Positions 1 to 7,981 of a stretch of 64,000 bases of DNA are shown piece after piece. Position 1 is the first letter of the stretch. Each line of letters starts with the position of its first letter. Below the pieces are notes generated by a model. It was not told the DNA's origin and did not search any database. It worked only from the letters and a program-made list of their open reading frames with translations. This DNA is from Comamonas_C sp026954015 (GTDB lineage: Bacteria; Pseudomonadota; Gammaproteobacteria; Burkholderiales; Burkholderiaceae_C). Position numbers and translations under genes: made by a program. Location of the stretch: NCBI GenBank assembly GCA_035063785.1, contig JAPSFS010000008.1, positions 62,001 to 126,000 of the forward strand, written 5' to 3'.

Positions 1-1170
1 CATGCCGAAGCCCCAGCGCATCGCCTGGTCCACGTCGCGCGCGGTCTCGGCAATGTGCTCCAGATGCACGGCAGCGTAGTGAAAGCCGTTGCGCAGAATC
101 GCCCAGAGGAACTGCCCCTCGGCGCCCGTGGCGTCGCGCAGCAGCTTGAGGCGCTCGGCCGCGGGCTTCTTGAGCATGCGCGCGTACACGTCGTCGGCCT
201 TCGCACCGGCAGGCACGTACTCCTCCTCCGCCAGGTCAAAGCGCAGGATGTCGCGCCCCACCTTCTTGAAGAAGCCCGCCTTGGTCTTCTGCCCGAGGTT
301 GCCCAGCTCGATCAGCTTGGCCAGCACCGCCGGGGTCTTGAAGCTGTCGTAGAACGGGTCGAACTGCGCAGCCCCTTTGGTAGCGTCCAGGCTCAGGTTG
401 TCCTGCATGGTCTTGATGACGTGCGCCATCGTGTCCAGCCCCACCACGTCGGCGGTGCGGAAGGTCCCGCTGCTCGCGCGCCCGAGCTTCTTGCCCGTGA
501 GGTCATCGACCACGTCAAACGTCAGGCCGTACTTCTCGACCTCCTGCATCGTCGAAAGTATCCCGGCGATGCCGATGCGGTTGGCGATGAAGTTGGGCGT
601 GTCGTGCGCGCGCACCACGCCCTTGCCCAGGCCGCTGGTGACGAAGGCTTCGAGCTGGTCGAGCACGTGCGGCTCGGTCGTCGGCGTGTTGATGAGTTCC
701 ACCAGCGGCATGTAGCGCGGCGGGTTGAAGAAGTGGATGCCGCAAAAGCGCGGGCGCAGCTGCTCGGGCAACGCCTCGGAAAGCGTCGTGATCGACAGGC
801 CCGAGGTGTTGGACGCCAGCAGCGCATGCTGCGCCACGTGCGGCGCGATCTTGTGGTACAGGTCCTGCTTCCAGTCCATGCGCTCGGCGATCGCCTCGAT
901 CACGAGGTCGCAGTCGCCCAGCAACCCCATGTGCTCCTCGTAGTTCGCCGGCTGGATCAGGTCCGCGTCAGCCGCCACGCCGATGGGCGAGGGCTTGAGC
1001 TTCTTGAGGTTGGCAATCGCCTTGAGCGCGATCGCGCTCTTGGGGCCTTCTTTCGCGGGCAGGTCGAACAGAATGACCGGCACCTTCACATTGACGAGGT
1101 GGGCGGCGATCTGCGCGCCCATCACGCCCGCGCCGAGCACGGCGACTTTCTTCACATTGAATCGACTCAT
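1..1170 (-). CDS. 3-hydroxyacyl-CoA dehydrogenase, FadB/FadN-like, partial at window edge
   Basis: The visible 390 residues are the N-terminal part of an NAD-dependent 3-hydroxyacyl-CoA dehydrogenase of fatty-acid beta-oxidation, which converts 3-hydroxyacyl-CoA to 3-ketoacyl-CoA in the cytoplasm. The Rossmann motif VLGAGVMGAQIA lies at about residues 10-21, the ASNTSGLS segment near 115, the catalytic-histidine stretch GIHFFNPPRYMPLVEL near 145 and NFIANRIG near 195. The frame is open to base 1, so the C-terminus lies outside. Family members with this N-terminus often carry an enoyl-CoA hydratase domain after it, which I infer but cannot see. The ATG at 1168-1170 gives a standard start. It follows the DUF2147 gene by about 20 bases and is probably in one operon with the acyl-CoA dehydrogenase and TetR gene upstream. 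Confidence 0.93.
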   Translation of the reverse strand, partial: MSRFNVKKVAVLGAGVMGAQIAAHLVNVKVPVILFDLPAKEGPKSAIALKAIANLKKLKPSPIGVAADADLIQPANYEEHMGLLGDCDLVIEAIAERMDWKQDLYHKIAPHVAQHALLASNTSGLSITTLSEALPEQLRPRFCGIHFFNPPRYMPLVELINTPTTEPHVLDQLEAFVTSGLGKGVVRAHDTPNFIANRIGIAGILSTMQEVEKYGLTFDVVDDLTGKKLGRASSGTFRTADVVGLDTMAHVIKTMQDNLSLDATKGAAQFDPFYDSFKTPAVLAKLIELGNLGQKTKAGFFKKVGRDILRFDLAEEEYVPAGAKADDVYARMLKKPAAERLKLLRDATGAEGQFLWAILRNGFHYAAVHLEHIAETARDVDQAMRWGFGM

Positions 1171-1189
1171 GGTTTGCCTTGCGTAGGGG

Positions 1190-1618
1190 TTACTGCACGC
1201 GCTTCCACACCTGCGTGCGGAAGAACGGCCCGATGTAGCCGCGTACCTGCAGCTCCTTGCCGCCTTCGATCGGGGTGAAGGTGGCGCGGTATTCCTTGCC
1301 GTTTTCGGGGTCGAGGATCTTGCCGCCTTCCCAGACGTCGCTGCCCTGGCGCTGCGCGCCGCCGCGGATGATCTCCAGCCCCACGATGGGCTGGTCCTTG
1401 CGTTCGTCCTGGCACTCGGTGCAGGTGGTCTTGGCGCCGGGGCGCAGCGTCTTTTCGATGCGCCCGCTGAGCGCGCCCGCGTTGTCGGTGATGCGGATTT
1501 CCGCCTTGGCCTCGCCGCTCTTGTCGTCGATGCTGTTCCAGGTGCCAACCGGGGTCATCTGCGCCCAGGCCGGGAACGAAAATGCTATTGCGGCGATAGC
1601 TGCCAGCGCTTGTCTCAT
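1190..1618 (-). CDS. DUF2147 family secreted protein
   Basis: A small exported protein of unknown function belonging to the DUF2147 family. It begins with a clear Sec signal peptide (MRQALAAIAAIAFSFPAWAQ, with cleavage likely after AWA). The mature part starts TPVGTWNSIDD and has a CTECQ pair typical of the family. A longer upstream start is possible, but the ATG at 1616-1618 has GAGGAAACGCAG just before it, a good ribosome-binding site, so I chose it. The bases encoding residues 3-8 of the signal peptide (QALAAI) are an exact 17-base match to one arm of the dispersed palindrome described elsewhere. It sits between acyl-CoA dehydrogenase and hydroxyacyl-CoA dehydrogenase genes on the same strand; what it contributes to fatty-acid metabolism is unknown. 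Confidence 0.85.
   Translation of the reverse strand: MRQALAAIAAIAFSFPAWAQMTPVGTWNSIDDKSGEAKAEIRITDNAGALSGRIEKTLRPGAKTTCTECQDERKDQPIVGLEIIRGGAQRQGSDVWEGGKILDPENGKEYRATFTPIEGGKELQVRGYIGPFFRTQVWKRVQ
1596..1612. repeat. Dispersed palindrome, single arm (copy R1), inside the DUF2147 signal peptide
   Basis: The plus strand reads ATAGCTGCCAGCGCTTG here, an exact copy of the left arm of the palindromic family seen at 24079, 27555, 28326, 60575 and elsewhere. Only one arm is present. On the minus strand it is read as codons CAA GCG CTG GCA GCT AT, giving QALAAI right after the start codon of the DUF2147 gene. Chance similarity to an alanine-rich signal peptide is possible, but the match is perfect over 17 bases. 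Confidence 0.55.
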
Positions 1619-1661
1619 CTGCGTTTCCTCGTTTATTGCTTGATTTTTCACGAGATGCGCA

Positions 1662-3458
1662 TCACGCCAGCACCGCGTCGGTATCCATCAGCGGCTTGCT
1701 GCCCGCACGCGCGGTACGCATCAGCGCATGGATCTCGGGGAACAGCTTGGCGAAGTAAAAGCGCGCCGTCTGCAGCTTGGCGGTGTAGAACGGGTCGGTG
1801 TTGCCTGCGGCGATCTCGCGCAGCGCCACCTGCGCCATGCGCGCAAACAGGTAGCCGAACACCAGGTGCCCCGCCACGCGCAGGTAGTCCACGGCGGCTG
1901 CGCCCACCTCGTCGGGGTTCTGAAAGCCCTTGAAGCCGATCTCGGTGGTGAACTTGGTCATCTGCTCGCCCAGCATGGCGATCGGGTTGATGAACTCGGC
2001 CATCGCCTCGTTCACGCCCTCTTCCTGCACCAGCTGGCCCACCAGCTTGCCGAACTTCTTGAGCGCCGCGCCCTGGTCGCCCAGCACCTTGCGCCCCAGC
2101 AGGTCGAGCGACTGCACGGTGTTCGTGCCTTCGTAGATCATGTTGATGCGGGCATCGCGCACGAACTGCTCCATGCCCCATTCCTTGATGTAGCCGTGGC
2201 CGCCGAAGACCTGCATGCAGGCGTTGGTCGCGGCAAAGCCGTTGTCGGTCACGAAGGCCTTCACGATGGGCGTGAGCAGCGCGACGAGCTGGTCGCTGTC
2301 CTTGCGCACCTTTTCGTCCGGGTGGTGGTGCGCCTTGTCCACGAGCACCGAGCAGAACACCTGCAGCGCGCGCGCGCCGTCGGCCCAGGCGCGGGCCGTG
2401 AGCAGCATCTTGCGCACGTCGGGGTGCACGATGATGGGGTCTGCCTCCTTGTCCTTGGCCTTCTTGCCCGAGAGGCTGCGCATCTGGATGCGGTCCTTGG
2501 CATAGGCCAGCGCGTTCTGGAACGCCACTTCCGTCAGGCCCAGCGACTGGTTGCCCACGCCCAGGCGCGCCGCGTTCATCATCACGAACATCGCCGCCAG
2601 CCCCTTGTTGGGTTCGCCCACCATGGTGCCCACAGCGCCGTCCAGGCTCAACGCACAGGTCGCGTTGCCGTGGATGCCCATCTTGTGCTCCAGCGCGGTG
2701 CAGTAGATGGGGTTGCGCTCGCCCAGGCTGCCGTCCGCATTCACCTTGAACTTGGGCACGACGAACAGGCTGATGCCCTTGCTGCCCTTGGGCGCATCGG
2801 GCAGGCGCGCGAGCACCAGGTGCACGATGTTGTCGGTGAACCCGTGCTCGCCCGCGCTGATGAAAATCTTGTTGCCGGTGATCTTGTAGGTGCCATCGCC
2901 CACCGGCTCGGCCCTGGTGCGCAGCAGCCCGAGGTCGGTGCCGCAGTGCGGCTCGGTCAGGCACATCGTGCCCGTCCACTCACCGCTCGTGAGCTTGGGC
3001 AGATAAAGCTTCTTCTGCTCGGGCGTGCCGTGCGCATGCAGCGCCTCGTAGGCGCCGTGCGACAGGCCCGGGTACATGGTCCAGGCCTGGTTGGCGCTGT
3101 TGAGCATCTCGTACAGGCACTGGTTGAGCGCAAACGGCAGGCCCTGCCCGCCGTACTCGGGCTCGCACGAGAGCGCCGCCCAGCCGCCTTCCACATACTG
3201 CTGGTAAGCCTCCTTGAAGCCCTTGGGCGTCGTCACTTCGTGCGTCGCCTGATCGAGCTGGCAGCCCTCGGTATCGCCGCTGATGTTCAGCGGAAAGGTC
3301 ACCTCGGCGGCGAACTTGCCCGCCTCTTCCAGCACCGCATTCACGGTGTCGATGTCCACCTCCGCATAGCGCGGCATGGCCTTGAATTCGTCGGTCACGT
3401 GAAACACCTCGTGCATCACGAATTGCATGTCGCGCAGCGGCGGCGTGTAGGTGGGCAT
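1662..3458 (-). CDS. acyl-CoA dehydrogenase, long (about 600-residue) FadE-like form
   Basis: A 598-residue FAD-dependent acyl-CoA dehydrogenase catalysing the first step of beta-oxidation, making trans-2-enoyl-CoA. It has the N-terminal helical domain (DMQFVMHEVFHV), the middle domain with MCLTEPHCGTDLG near residue 165, ITGNKIFISAGEH, and the C-terminal stretch NACMQVFGGHGYIKEWGMEQ followed by RDARINMIYEGTN. The extra roughly 150 residues at the C-terminus are typical of the long subfamily. The ATG at 3456-3458 is preceded by AGGAGC; the longer reading from 3509 would overlap the TetR gene and lacks a site. It lies 47 bases downstream of a TetR gene on the same strand, so the two probably form a self-regulated unit with the DUF2147 and hydroxyacyl-CoA dehydrogenase genes. 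Confidence 0.95.
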   Translation of the reverse strand: MPTYTPPLRDMQFVMHEVFHVTDEFKAMPRYAEVDIDTVNAVLEEAGKFAAEVTFPLNISGDTEGCQLDQATHEVTTPKGFKEAYQQYVEGGWAALSCEPEYGGQGLPFALNQCLYEMLNSANQAWTMYPGLSHGAYEALHAHGTPEQKKLYLPKLTSGEWTGTMCLTEPHCGTDLGLLRTRAEPVGDGTYKITGNKIFISAGEHGFTDNIVHLVLARLPDAPKGSKGISLFVVPKFKVNADGSLGERNPIYCTALEHKMGIHGNATCALSLDGAVGTMVGEPNKGLAAMFVMMNAARLGVGNQSLGLTEVAFQNALAYAKDRIQMRSLSGKKAKDKEADPIIVHPDVRKMLLTARAWADGARALQVFCSVLVDKAHHHPDEKVRKDSDQLVALLTPIVKAFVTDNGFAATNACMQVFGGHGYIKEWGMEQFVRDARINMIYEGTNTVQSLDLLGRKVLGDQGAALKKFGKLVGQLVQEEGVNEAMAEFINPIAMLGEQMTKFTTEIGFKGFQNPDEVGAAAVDYLRVAGHLVFGYLFARMAQVALREIAAGNTDPFYTAKLQTARFYFAKLFPEIHALMRTARAGSKPLMDTDAVLA

Positions 3459-3505
3459 GGCGTAGCTCCTGGGTCGGTTGGTCTGGTGAACGGGGATGGA
3501 AAAGC

Positions 3506-4150
3506 TCACGCGAGATAACGCGCGAGGATGTTGTCGAAACCGCGGTGCGCCCGCGCGATCGAGCCGGGCGACTGCAGAAACCGCGCCTCGTAGTGCAGCG
3601 AGAGGATCAGGCCGTGGATGCCGAAGAGCATCTGGTCTTCATCCGTGTCGGCGCGCAGTTGCCCAAACTCCTTGCACTGGACAATCGCGCGGCGCATGGC
3701 CGCGAGCCAGATGCGCACCGACTCGGCCAGTGCATCGCGCACCGGGCCGGGCCGGTCATCGAACTCTACCGCGCCACTGATGTAGATGCAGCCGGAATCG
3801 AGCTCCATCGAGGTGCGCTGCATCCAGCGATCGAACAGCGCGCGCAGCCGCGGCAAACCGCGCGGCTCGGCCATCGCGGGGTAGAACACCTCCCGCTCGA
3901 AGCGCTCGTGGTATTCATGGACCACGGAGATCTGCAGTTCCTCGCGCGAACCGAAGTGCGCGAACACGCCCGACTTGCTCATGCCTATGGCCTCGGCCAC
4001 GGAGCCGATGGACAAGCCCTCCAGGCCGATCTGCGAGGCGAGCTGCAACGCCGCATCGACGATCACGGCCTTGGTCTGCTGGCCCTTGTGCATCGGGCGT
4101 GCAAGGCGATCGGGCGGCGCGGCGCGGGAGGAAACGAGGGTGGCAGGCAT
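3506..4150 (-). CDS. TetR/AcrR family regulator of the acyl-CoA oxidation block
   Basis: A 214-residue TetR-type repressor. The N-terminal helix-turn-helix is clear (SIGSVAEAIGMSKSGVFAHFGSREELQ, about residues 46-72), followed by a helical ligand-binding domain of the usual length. The most likely ligand is an acyl-CoA, inferred from the acyl-CoA dehydrogenase and hydroxyacyl-CoA dehydrogenase directly downstream. The first ATG (4148-4150) lacks a Shine-Dalgarno sequence; a second ATG at 4091-4093 (MHKGQQTKAV) also lacks one, so the start is uncertain by 19 residues. An inverted repeat just upstream of the first ATG fits autoregulation. Confidence 0.9.
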   Translation of the reverse strand: MPATLVSSRAAPPDRLARPMHKGQQTKAVIVDAALQLASQIGLEGLSIGSVAEAIGMSKSGVFAHFGSREELQISVVHEYHERFEREVFYPAMAEPRGLPRLRALFDRWMQRTSMELDSGCIYISGAVEFDDRPGPVRDALAESVRIWLAAMRRAIVQCKEFGQLRADTDEDQMLFGIHGLILSLHYEARFLQSPGSIARAHRGFDNILARYLA

Positions 4151-4158
4151 AAAATAAA

Positions 4159-4183
4159 ACGAACGGTCGTGCTATTTTGCACG
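4159..4183 (-). promoter_or_regulatory. Candidate TetR operator upstream of the TetR gene
   Basis: Two overlapping inverted repeats lie 9-33 bases upstream of the TetR start: ACGA-N4-TCGT at 4159-4170 and CGTGC-N6-GCACG at 4168-4183. The first resembles the ACGAACGGTCGT-type half-sites often seen upstream of acyl-CoA-responsive TetR genes. The position fits autorepression. This is inferred from symmetry only. Confidence 0.45.
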
Positions 4184-4487
4184 AAAGCGGCCAATAACGC
4201 CAGTCTTTTTTCAAGGTATCCCCCACATGCACCGCCCCGCCCGTCAACCACGGGTTGCGCGATGCGGCCCGATGGGGCGGGGAGATCCACCACCACAGGG
4301 CGACGAGCGCCACCAGCAGGCACCGCAGCCGGGCAACAGCCTGCGTACCGACGATTGTTTGCTGGAAGGCGGGACCACGCTGACGTTCCATGAAAGTCAT
4401 GCGGCCCGCTTTTATCCTTTTGAAAAGGATGCACCAGCCATCCGTCGGCCGCAGCCCGATCGCTGGCCGACGCTCCCCGGCGCCCGC
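4184..4487. other. Intergenic stretch between the TetR gene and argB
   Basis: About 300 bases with no supported gene. Open frames cross it on both strands (for example minus 4400 downward, starting MTFMERQRG with one hydrophobic run), but they run into the TetR gene, lack family resemblance and have no ribosome-binding site. The stretch probably holds the TetR promoter and the 3' end of the argB transcript. I see no convincing terminator with a T-tract. Confidence 0.5.
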
Positions 4488-5375
4488 TCACCCGCGGATC
4501 ATCGTCCCGTAGGCCTGGTCGGTCAGGATTTCGAGCAGCATCGCGTGCGGCACCCGCCCATCGACGACGTGCACCGCATGCACCCCGGCGCGGGCCGCAT
4601 CGATCGCACCCGCAAGCTTGGGCAGCATGCCGCCCGAGATCGTGCCGTCGGCGATCAGCGCGTCGATCTGCGCCGCAGTCAGCTCGGGCAGCAGCTGCCC
4701 CGCCTTGTCCAGCACGCCGGGGATGTTGGTGAGCAGCAGCAGCTTTTCCGCCCGCAGCTCGGTGGCGAGGCGGCTGGCAACCACGTCGGCATTGATGTTG
4801 TAGCTTTCGTTGTCGTCGCCGAAGCCGATGGGGCTCACCACCGGAATGAAGGCGTCATCCTGCAGGGCCTTGACCACGCTCGAATCCACCGCCACGATCT
4901 CGCCCACCTGCCCCACGTCGTGCTCCACGCTCGGGTCGTGGTGGTCCAGCAGCTTGAGCTTGCGCGCGCGGATCAGCCCGCCGTCGCGCCCCGTGAGCCC
5001 CACCGCCTTGCCGCCCGCCTGGTTGATGAGCCCCACGATGTCCTGCTGCACCTCGCCCGCAAGCACCCATTCGACCACTTCCATGGTCTCGGCGTCGGTC
5101 ACGCGCATGCCCTGGATGAAGTGGCCCTGCTTGCCCAGGCGCTTGAGGGCCGCCTCGATCTGCGGGCCACCTCCGTGCACCACCACCGGGTTCATGCCCA
5201 CGAGCTTGAGCAGCACCACGTCCTCGGCGAAGTCCTGCTGCAGCGCCGGATCGGTCATCGCGTTGCCGCCGTACTTGATGACCAGCGTCTTGCCGTGAAA
5301 GCGCCGGATGTAGGGCAGCGCCTGCGCGAGGATTTCCGCCTTGTCGCGGGCGGCGATGGACGCAAAGTCGGTCAT
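4488..5375 (-). CDS. argB: acetylglutamate kinase
   Basis: N-acetyl-L-glutamate kinase, second step of arginine biosynthesis, 295 residues as expected. Motifs of the amino-acid-kinase fold are present: VIKYGGNAM near residue 33, VVHGGGPQIE near 67, GLTGRDGG near 126, NINADVVASRLA near 184 and GGMLPKL near 233. Its ATG overlaps the stop of the preceding polysaccharide dehydratase gene by four bases (ATGA), so it is read as the last gene of the O-antigen operon by translational coupling. That is an unusual place for an arginine gene. It may also have its own promoter inside the dehydratase gene, which I cannot see. Confidence 0.97.
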   Translation of the reverse strand: MTDFASIAARDKAEILAQALPYIRRFHGKTLVIKYGGNAMTDPALQQDFAEDVVLLKLVGMNPVVVHGGGPQIEAALKRLGKQGHFIQGMRVTDAETMEVVEWVLAGEVQQDIVGLINQAGGKAVGLTGRDGGLIRARKLKLLDHHDPSVEHDVGQVGEIVAVDSSVVKALQDDAFIPVVSPIGFGDDNESYNINADVVASRLATELRAEKLLLLTNIPGVLDKAGQLLPELTAAQIDALIADGTISGGMLPKLAGAIDAARAGVHAVHVVDGRVPHAMLLEILTDQAYGTMIRG

Positions 5376-7372
5376 GGCGTGTCGGTTTTGATGGTGAAAA
5401 CGGGGCTAAATGGTCGCTGATTGTGCGGCAAACGTCTGGCGTCCGGCGCGCAACCGCTACCTCGTACGTAGCCGCTGACCACGGCCTCGAAGACCGCGTG
5501 GATCGCCTGCACGTCCGCTTGGCGCGCTGCGTCGCGCAGCCGCGCCAGCACGGGCACGAGCTGCCCCCACGGCAGCTGCTGTTCGTGCGCCTTCATGATG
5601 CGCGGGTGCTGCGTCGGCTGGGGGTGGTCACCAATCAAGAGCTCTTCATAGAGCTTCTCACCGGGGCGCAGGCCGATGATGCGGATCTCCACGTCGCCGT
5701 CGGGATGCTCGGCATCCTTCACGCGCACGCCCGACAGTTCGATCATGCGCCGCGCCAGATCGATGATCTTCACCGGCTCGCCCATGTCGAGCACGAACAC
5801 GTCGCCGTCGGAGCCCATGGCTCCTGCCTGCAGCACGAGCTGCGCCGCCTCGGGGATGGTCATGAAGTAGCGCGTCACCTCGGCATGCGTTACGGTGAGT
5901 GGTCCGCCGTGGCGCAACTGGCTGCGAAACAGCGGCACCACGCTGCCGCTGCTGCCCAGCACGTTGCCAAAGCGCACCATGCAGAACTGCGTGTGGTTCT
6001 CGGCCACCACGGGCTCCGGGCGGTTGTCGATCGCGGAAAACGCCACCGCGCCGGGCGTGGCGGCCAGCGCCTGCAGCACGAGCTCGGCCACGCGCTTGCT
6101 CGCACCCATCACGTTCGTCGGGCGCACCGCCTTGTCGGTGGAAATCAGCACGAAGTGCTCCACCCGCACCTCGATCGCCGCGCGCGCCGCGTTGAGCGTG
6201 CCGAAGACGTTGTTCAGCACGCCCTCGGACGGGTTGTCCTGCACCATCGGCACATGCTTGTATGCGGCTGCGTGATACACCGTCTGTGGTCGGTAGTGCG
6301 CGAACACCGTGCGCAGGCGCCGCAGGTTGCGCACGCTGCCCAGCACCGGGGCCAGATCCACGTCCAGCGCCTGCTGCGCGCACACCGCGAGCAACTCCTG
6401 ATGGATGGCGTACAACCCATACTCGTTGTGTTCCAGCAGCACCAGTCGGCTGGGGCGCTCCTGCACGATCTGGCGACACAACTCGCTGCCGATGCTGCCC
6501 CCGGCACCCGTCACCAACACCACCTTGCCGTGCAGGTTGCGCGCCAGCAAGGCCGGATTCGGTCGCACCGGCTCACGCCCGAGCAGGTCCTCGATATCCA
6601 GTTCCTTGAAGTCGGCGACCGACACATTGCCCAGCGCAAGATCGCGCAGCCCGGGCAGGCTGCGCACATGCACCGGCAGGCGCTGCAGGTCGGCGATGAT
6701 CTCGCGCCGGCGTTGCCAGCCCAGCGATGGAATCGCCAGCAGCACGTCCGTCACGCCGTGGCGCGCAACGAAATCGGACACGTCGGCGGTTGCGATGATC
6801 GGCTGTCCGTTGATGCTGCGCCCCACCTTCTGCGGGTCATCGTCGGCGAACCCGCAGACCGTGAATTCGCGCATCACGCCCAGCGCCAGCGCCGTCTGCG
6901 CCCCCGCCTCGCCCGCGCCGTAGATCAGCAGATTGCCCTTGGCGGGCCCCTTGTCCGCACCCGAAGCATTCAGCAGCGCAAAGCGCGCCAGCACCCGCCA
7001 CCCCCCTGCCAGCAGCAGGAACACGATAGGCTGGATCAGGCCCACGCTGCGCGGCACGCCCCGCCAGCGCACCCACAGCAGCACGACGAAAAACAAGGCG
7101 CCGTACACCGCCACCGCCAGCGCCATCGTCGCCAGCGCGCGCAGGCCTGCATAACGAAACACCGCCCGGTACAGCCCGACGCGGATGAAGATCGGCACGA
7201 ACAGCAGCACCGCCAGGCCGTACACATAGCCCTGCTGCAGCACCGGCCCACCCGTCTGGTCAATGCGCAGATAAAAGGCCAGCCAGACAGAGACCAGCGC
7301 GACCACGCCATCAGCCGTCAGAGCCAACAGTTGCTTGACACGGCGAGGCAGGGTAAGTAGTACATGAATCAT
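5372..7372 (-). CDS. UDP-sugar 4,6-dehydratase, membrane-anchored (PglF/WbpM/CapD family)
   Basis: A 666-residue inner-membrane nucleotide-sugar dehydratase that makes a UDP-4-keto-6-deoxy-HexNAc. Four membrane helices lie at about 15-35, 48-68, 78-101 and 108-128. A first Rossmann domain follows (LLIYGAGEAGA, 148-158), then the SDR catalytic domain with VTGAGGSIGSE at 287-297, STDKA at 411-415 and MGASK at 422-426. The TDK and M residues match the altered catalytic set of the PglF/WbpM group, which has no classical SDR tyrosine. It works with the DegT aminotransferase and PglC-like transferase just upstream, and overlaps argB by four bases downstream. Product stereochemistry (bacillosamine, QuiNAc or FucNAc series) cannot be read from sequence. 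Confidence 0.92.
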   Translation of the reverse strand: MIHVLLTLPRRVKQLLALTADGVVALVSVWLAFYLRIDQTGGPVLQQGYVYGLAVLLFVPIFIRVGLYRAVFRYAGLRALATMALAVAVYGALFFVVLLWVRWRGVPRSVGLIQPIVFLLLAGGWRVLARFALLNASGADKGPAKGNLLIYGAGEAGAQTALALGVMREFTVCGFADDDPQKVGRSINGQPIIATADVSDFVARHGVTDVLLAIPSLGWQRRREIIADLQRLPVHVRSLPGLRDLALGNVSVADFKELDIEDLLGREPVRPNPALLARNLHGKVVLVTGAGGSIGSELCRQIVQERPSRLVLLEHNEYGLYAIHQELLAVCAQQALDVDLAPVLGSVRNLRRLRTVFAHYRPQTVYHAAAYKHVPMVQDNPSEGVLNNVFGTLNAARAAIEVRVEHFVLISTDKAVRPTNVMGASKRVAELVLQALAATPGAVAFSAIDNRPEPVVAENHTQFCMVRFGNVLGSSGSVVPLFRSQLRHGGPLTVTHAEVTRYFMTIPEAAQLVLQAGAMGSDGDVFVLDMGEPVKIIDLARRMIELSGVRVKDAEHPDGDVEIRIIGLRPGEKLYEELLIGDHPQPTQHPRIMKAHEQQLPWGQLVPVLARLRDAARQADVQAIHAVFEAVVSGYVRGSGCAPDARRLPHNQRPFSPVFTIKTDTP

Positions 7373-7387
7373 CCGGACACCACGCTC

Positions 7388-7981
7388 CTACCGTACAAGC
7401 GCTCGCAGCGTCGCCAAAATGATGAAAACATCCCCCCAAAACGTGCGCGTTTGAACGTAATCCACGTAGTAACGGAGTTTTATCGGCAGGACCTCGTGCA
7501 CATACGCCTCATCCGGATCCTGAACGCGCCCCAATATCTCGTTCTCGTCCTTGAATTCAATCGACGCGCGATCGGTGATGCCTGGACGAACCGAGAGCAC
7601 TACCGCGCGGACGTCCTGCGGGTAGCACGCGACGTAACGCGGCACTTCGGGCCTGGGACCCACCAGGCTCATGTCACCCCGCCACACATCGATCAACTGC
7701 GGCAACTCGTCCAGCTTGTACTTGCGCAACCAGCGCCCCGCGCGTGTCACACGCGCATCGGCGCCCGCCGTGATCTGCAAGCCACGCCGCTCGGCATCCT
7801 GCACCATGGTGCGAAACTTGTGGATGCGAAAGCCGCGGCCATTGCATCCGACCCGCTCCTGGCGAAAAAAAACCGGCCCCGGCGAATCGTGCTTGATCCA
7901 TAACGCCAACACGGCAAACAACGGCGCCAACAACACGAGACCAACACTGCTGGCCAACCAGTCGAAGAGCCGCTTGGCCAT
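7388..7981 (-). CDS. initiating phosphoglycosyltransferase (PglC-like bacterial sugar transferase)
   Basis: A 197-residue monotopic membrane enzyme that transfers a sugar-1-phosphate from a UDP-sugar to undecaprenyl phosphate, starting each O-unit. It has the N-terminal re-entrant hydrophobic helix (LFDWLASSVGLVLLAPLFAVLALWI), then the family hallmarks GPVFFRQERVG, FRIHKFRTM, the KLDELPQL motif and MSLVGPRPE. The short length is the PglC class, not the long WbaP class. The ATG at 7979-7981 overlaps the aminotransferase stop by one base (TGATG); a GTG two codons earlier is the alternative. Its neighbours make a 4-amino-6-deoxy sugar, the usual substrate type for PglC. The last codons contain a possible palindrome arm at 7396-7409. 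Confidence 0.93.
   Translation of the reverse strand: MAKRLFDWLASSVGLVLLAPLFAVLALWIKHDSPGPVFFRQERVGCNGRGFRIHKFRTMVQDAERRGLQITAGADARVTRAGRWLRKYKLDELPQLIDVWRGDMSLVGPRPEVPRYVACYPQDVRAVVLSVRPGITDRASIEFKDENEILGRVQDPDEAYVHEVLPIKLRYYVDYVQTRTFWGDVFIILATLRALVR

Noticed and set aside
4063..4491. Small minus-strand frames between the TetR gene and argB
   Set aside because: They run into the TetR coding region, carry no recognisable motif and have no ribosome-binding site. I left the stretch as intergenic.
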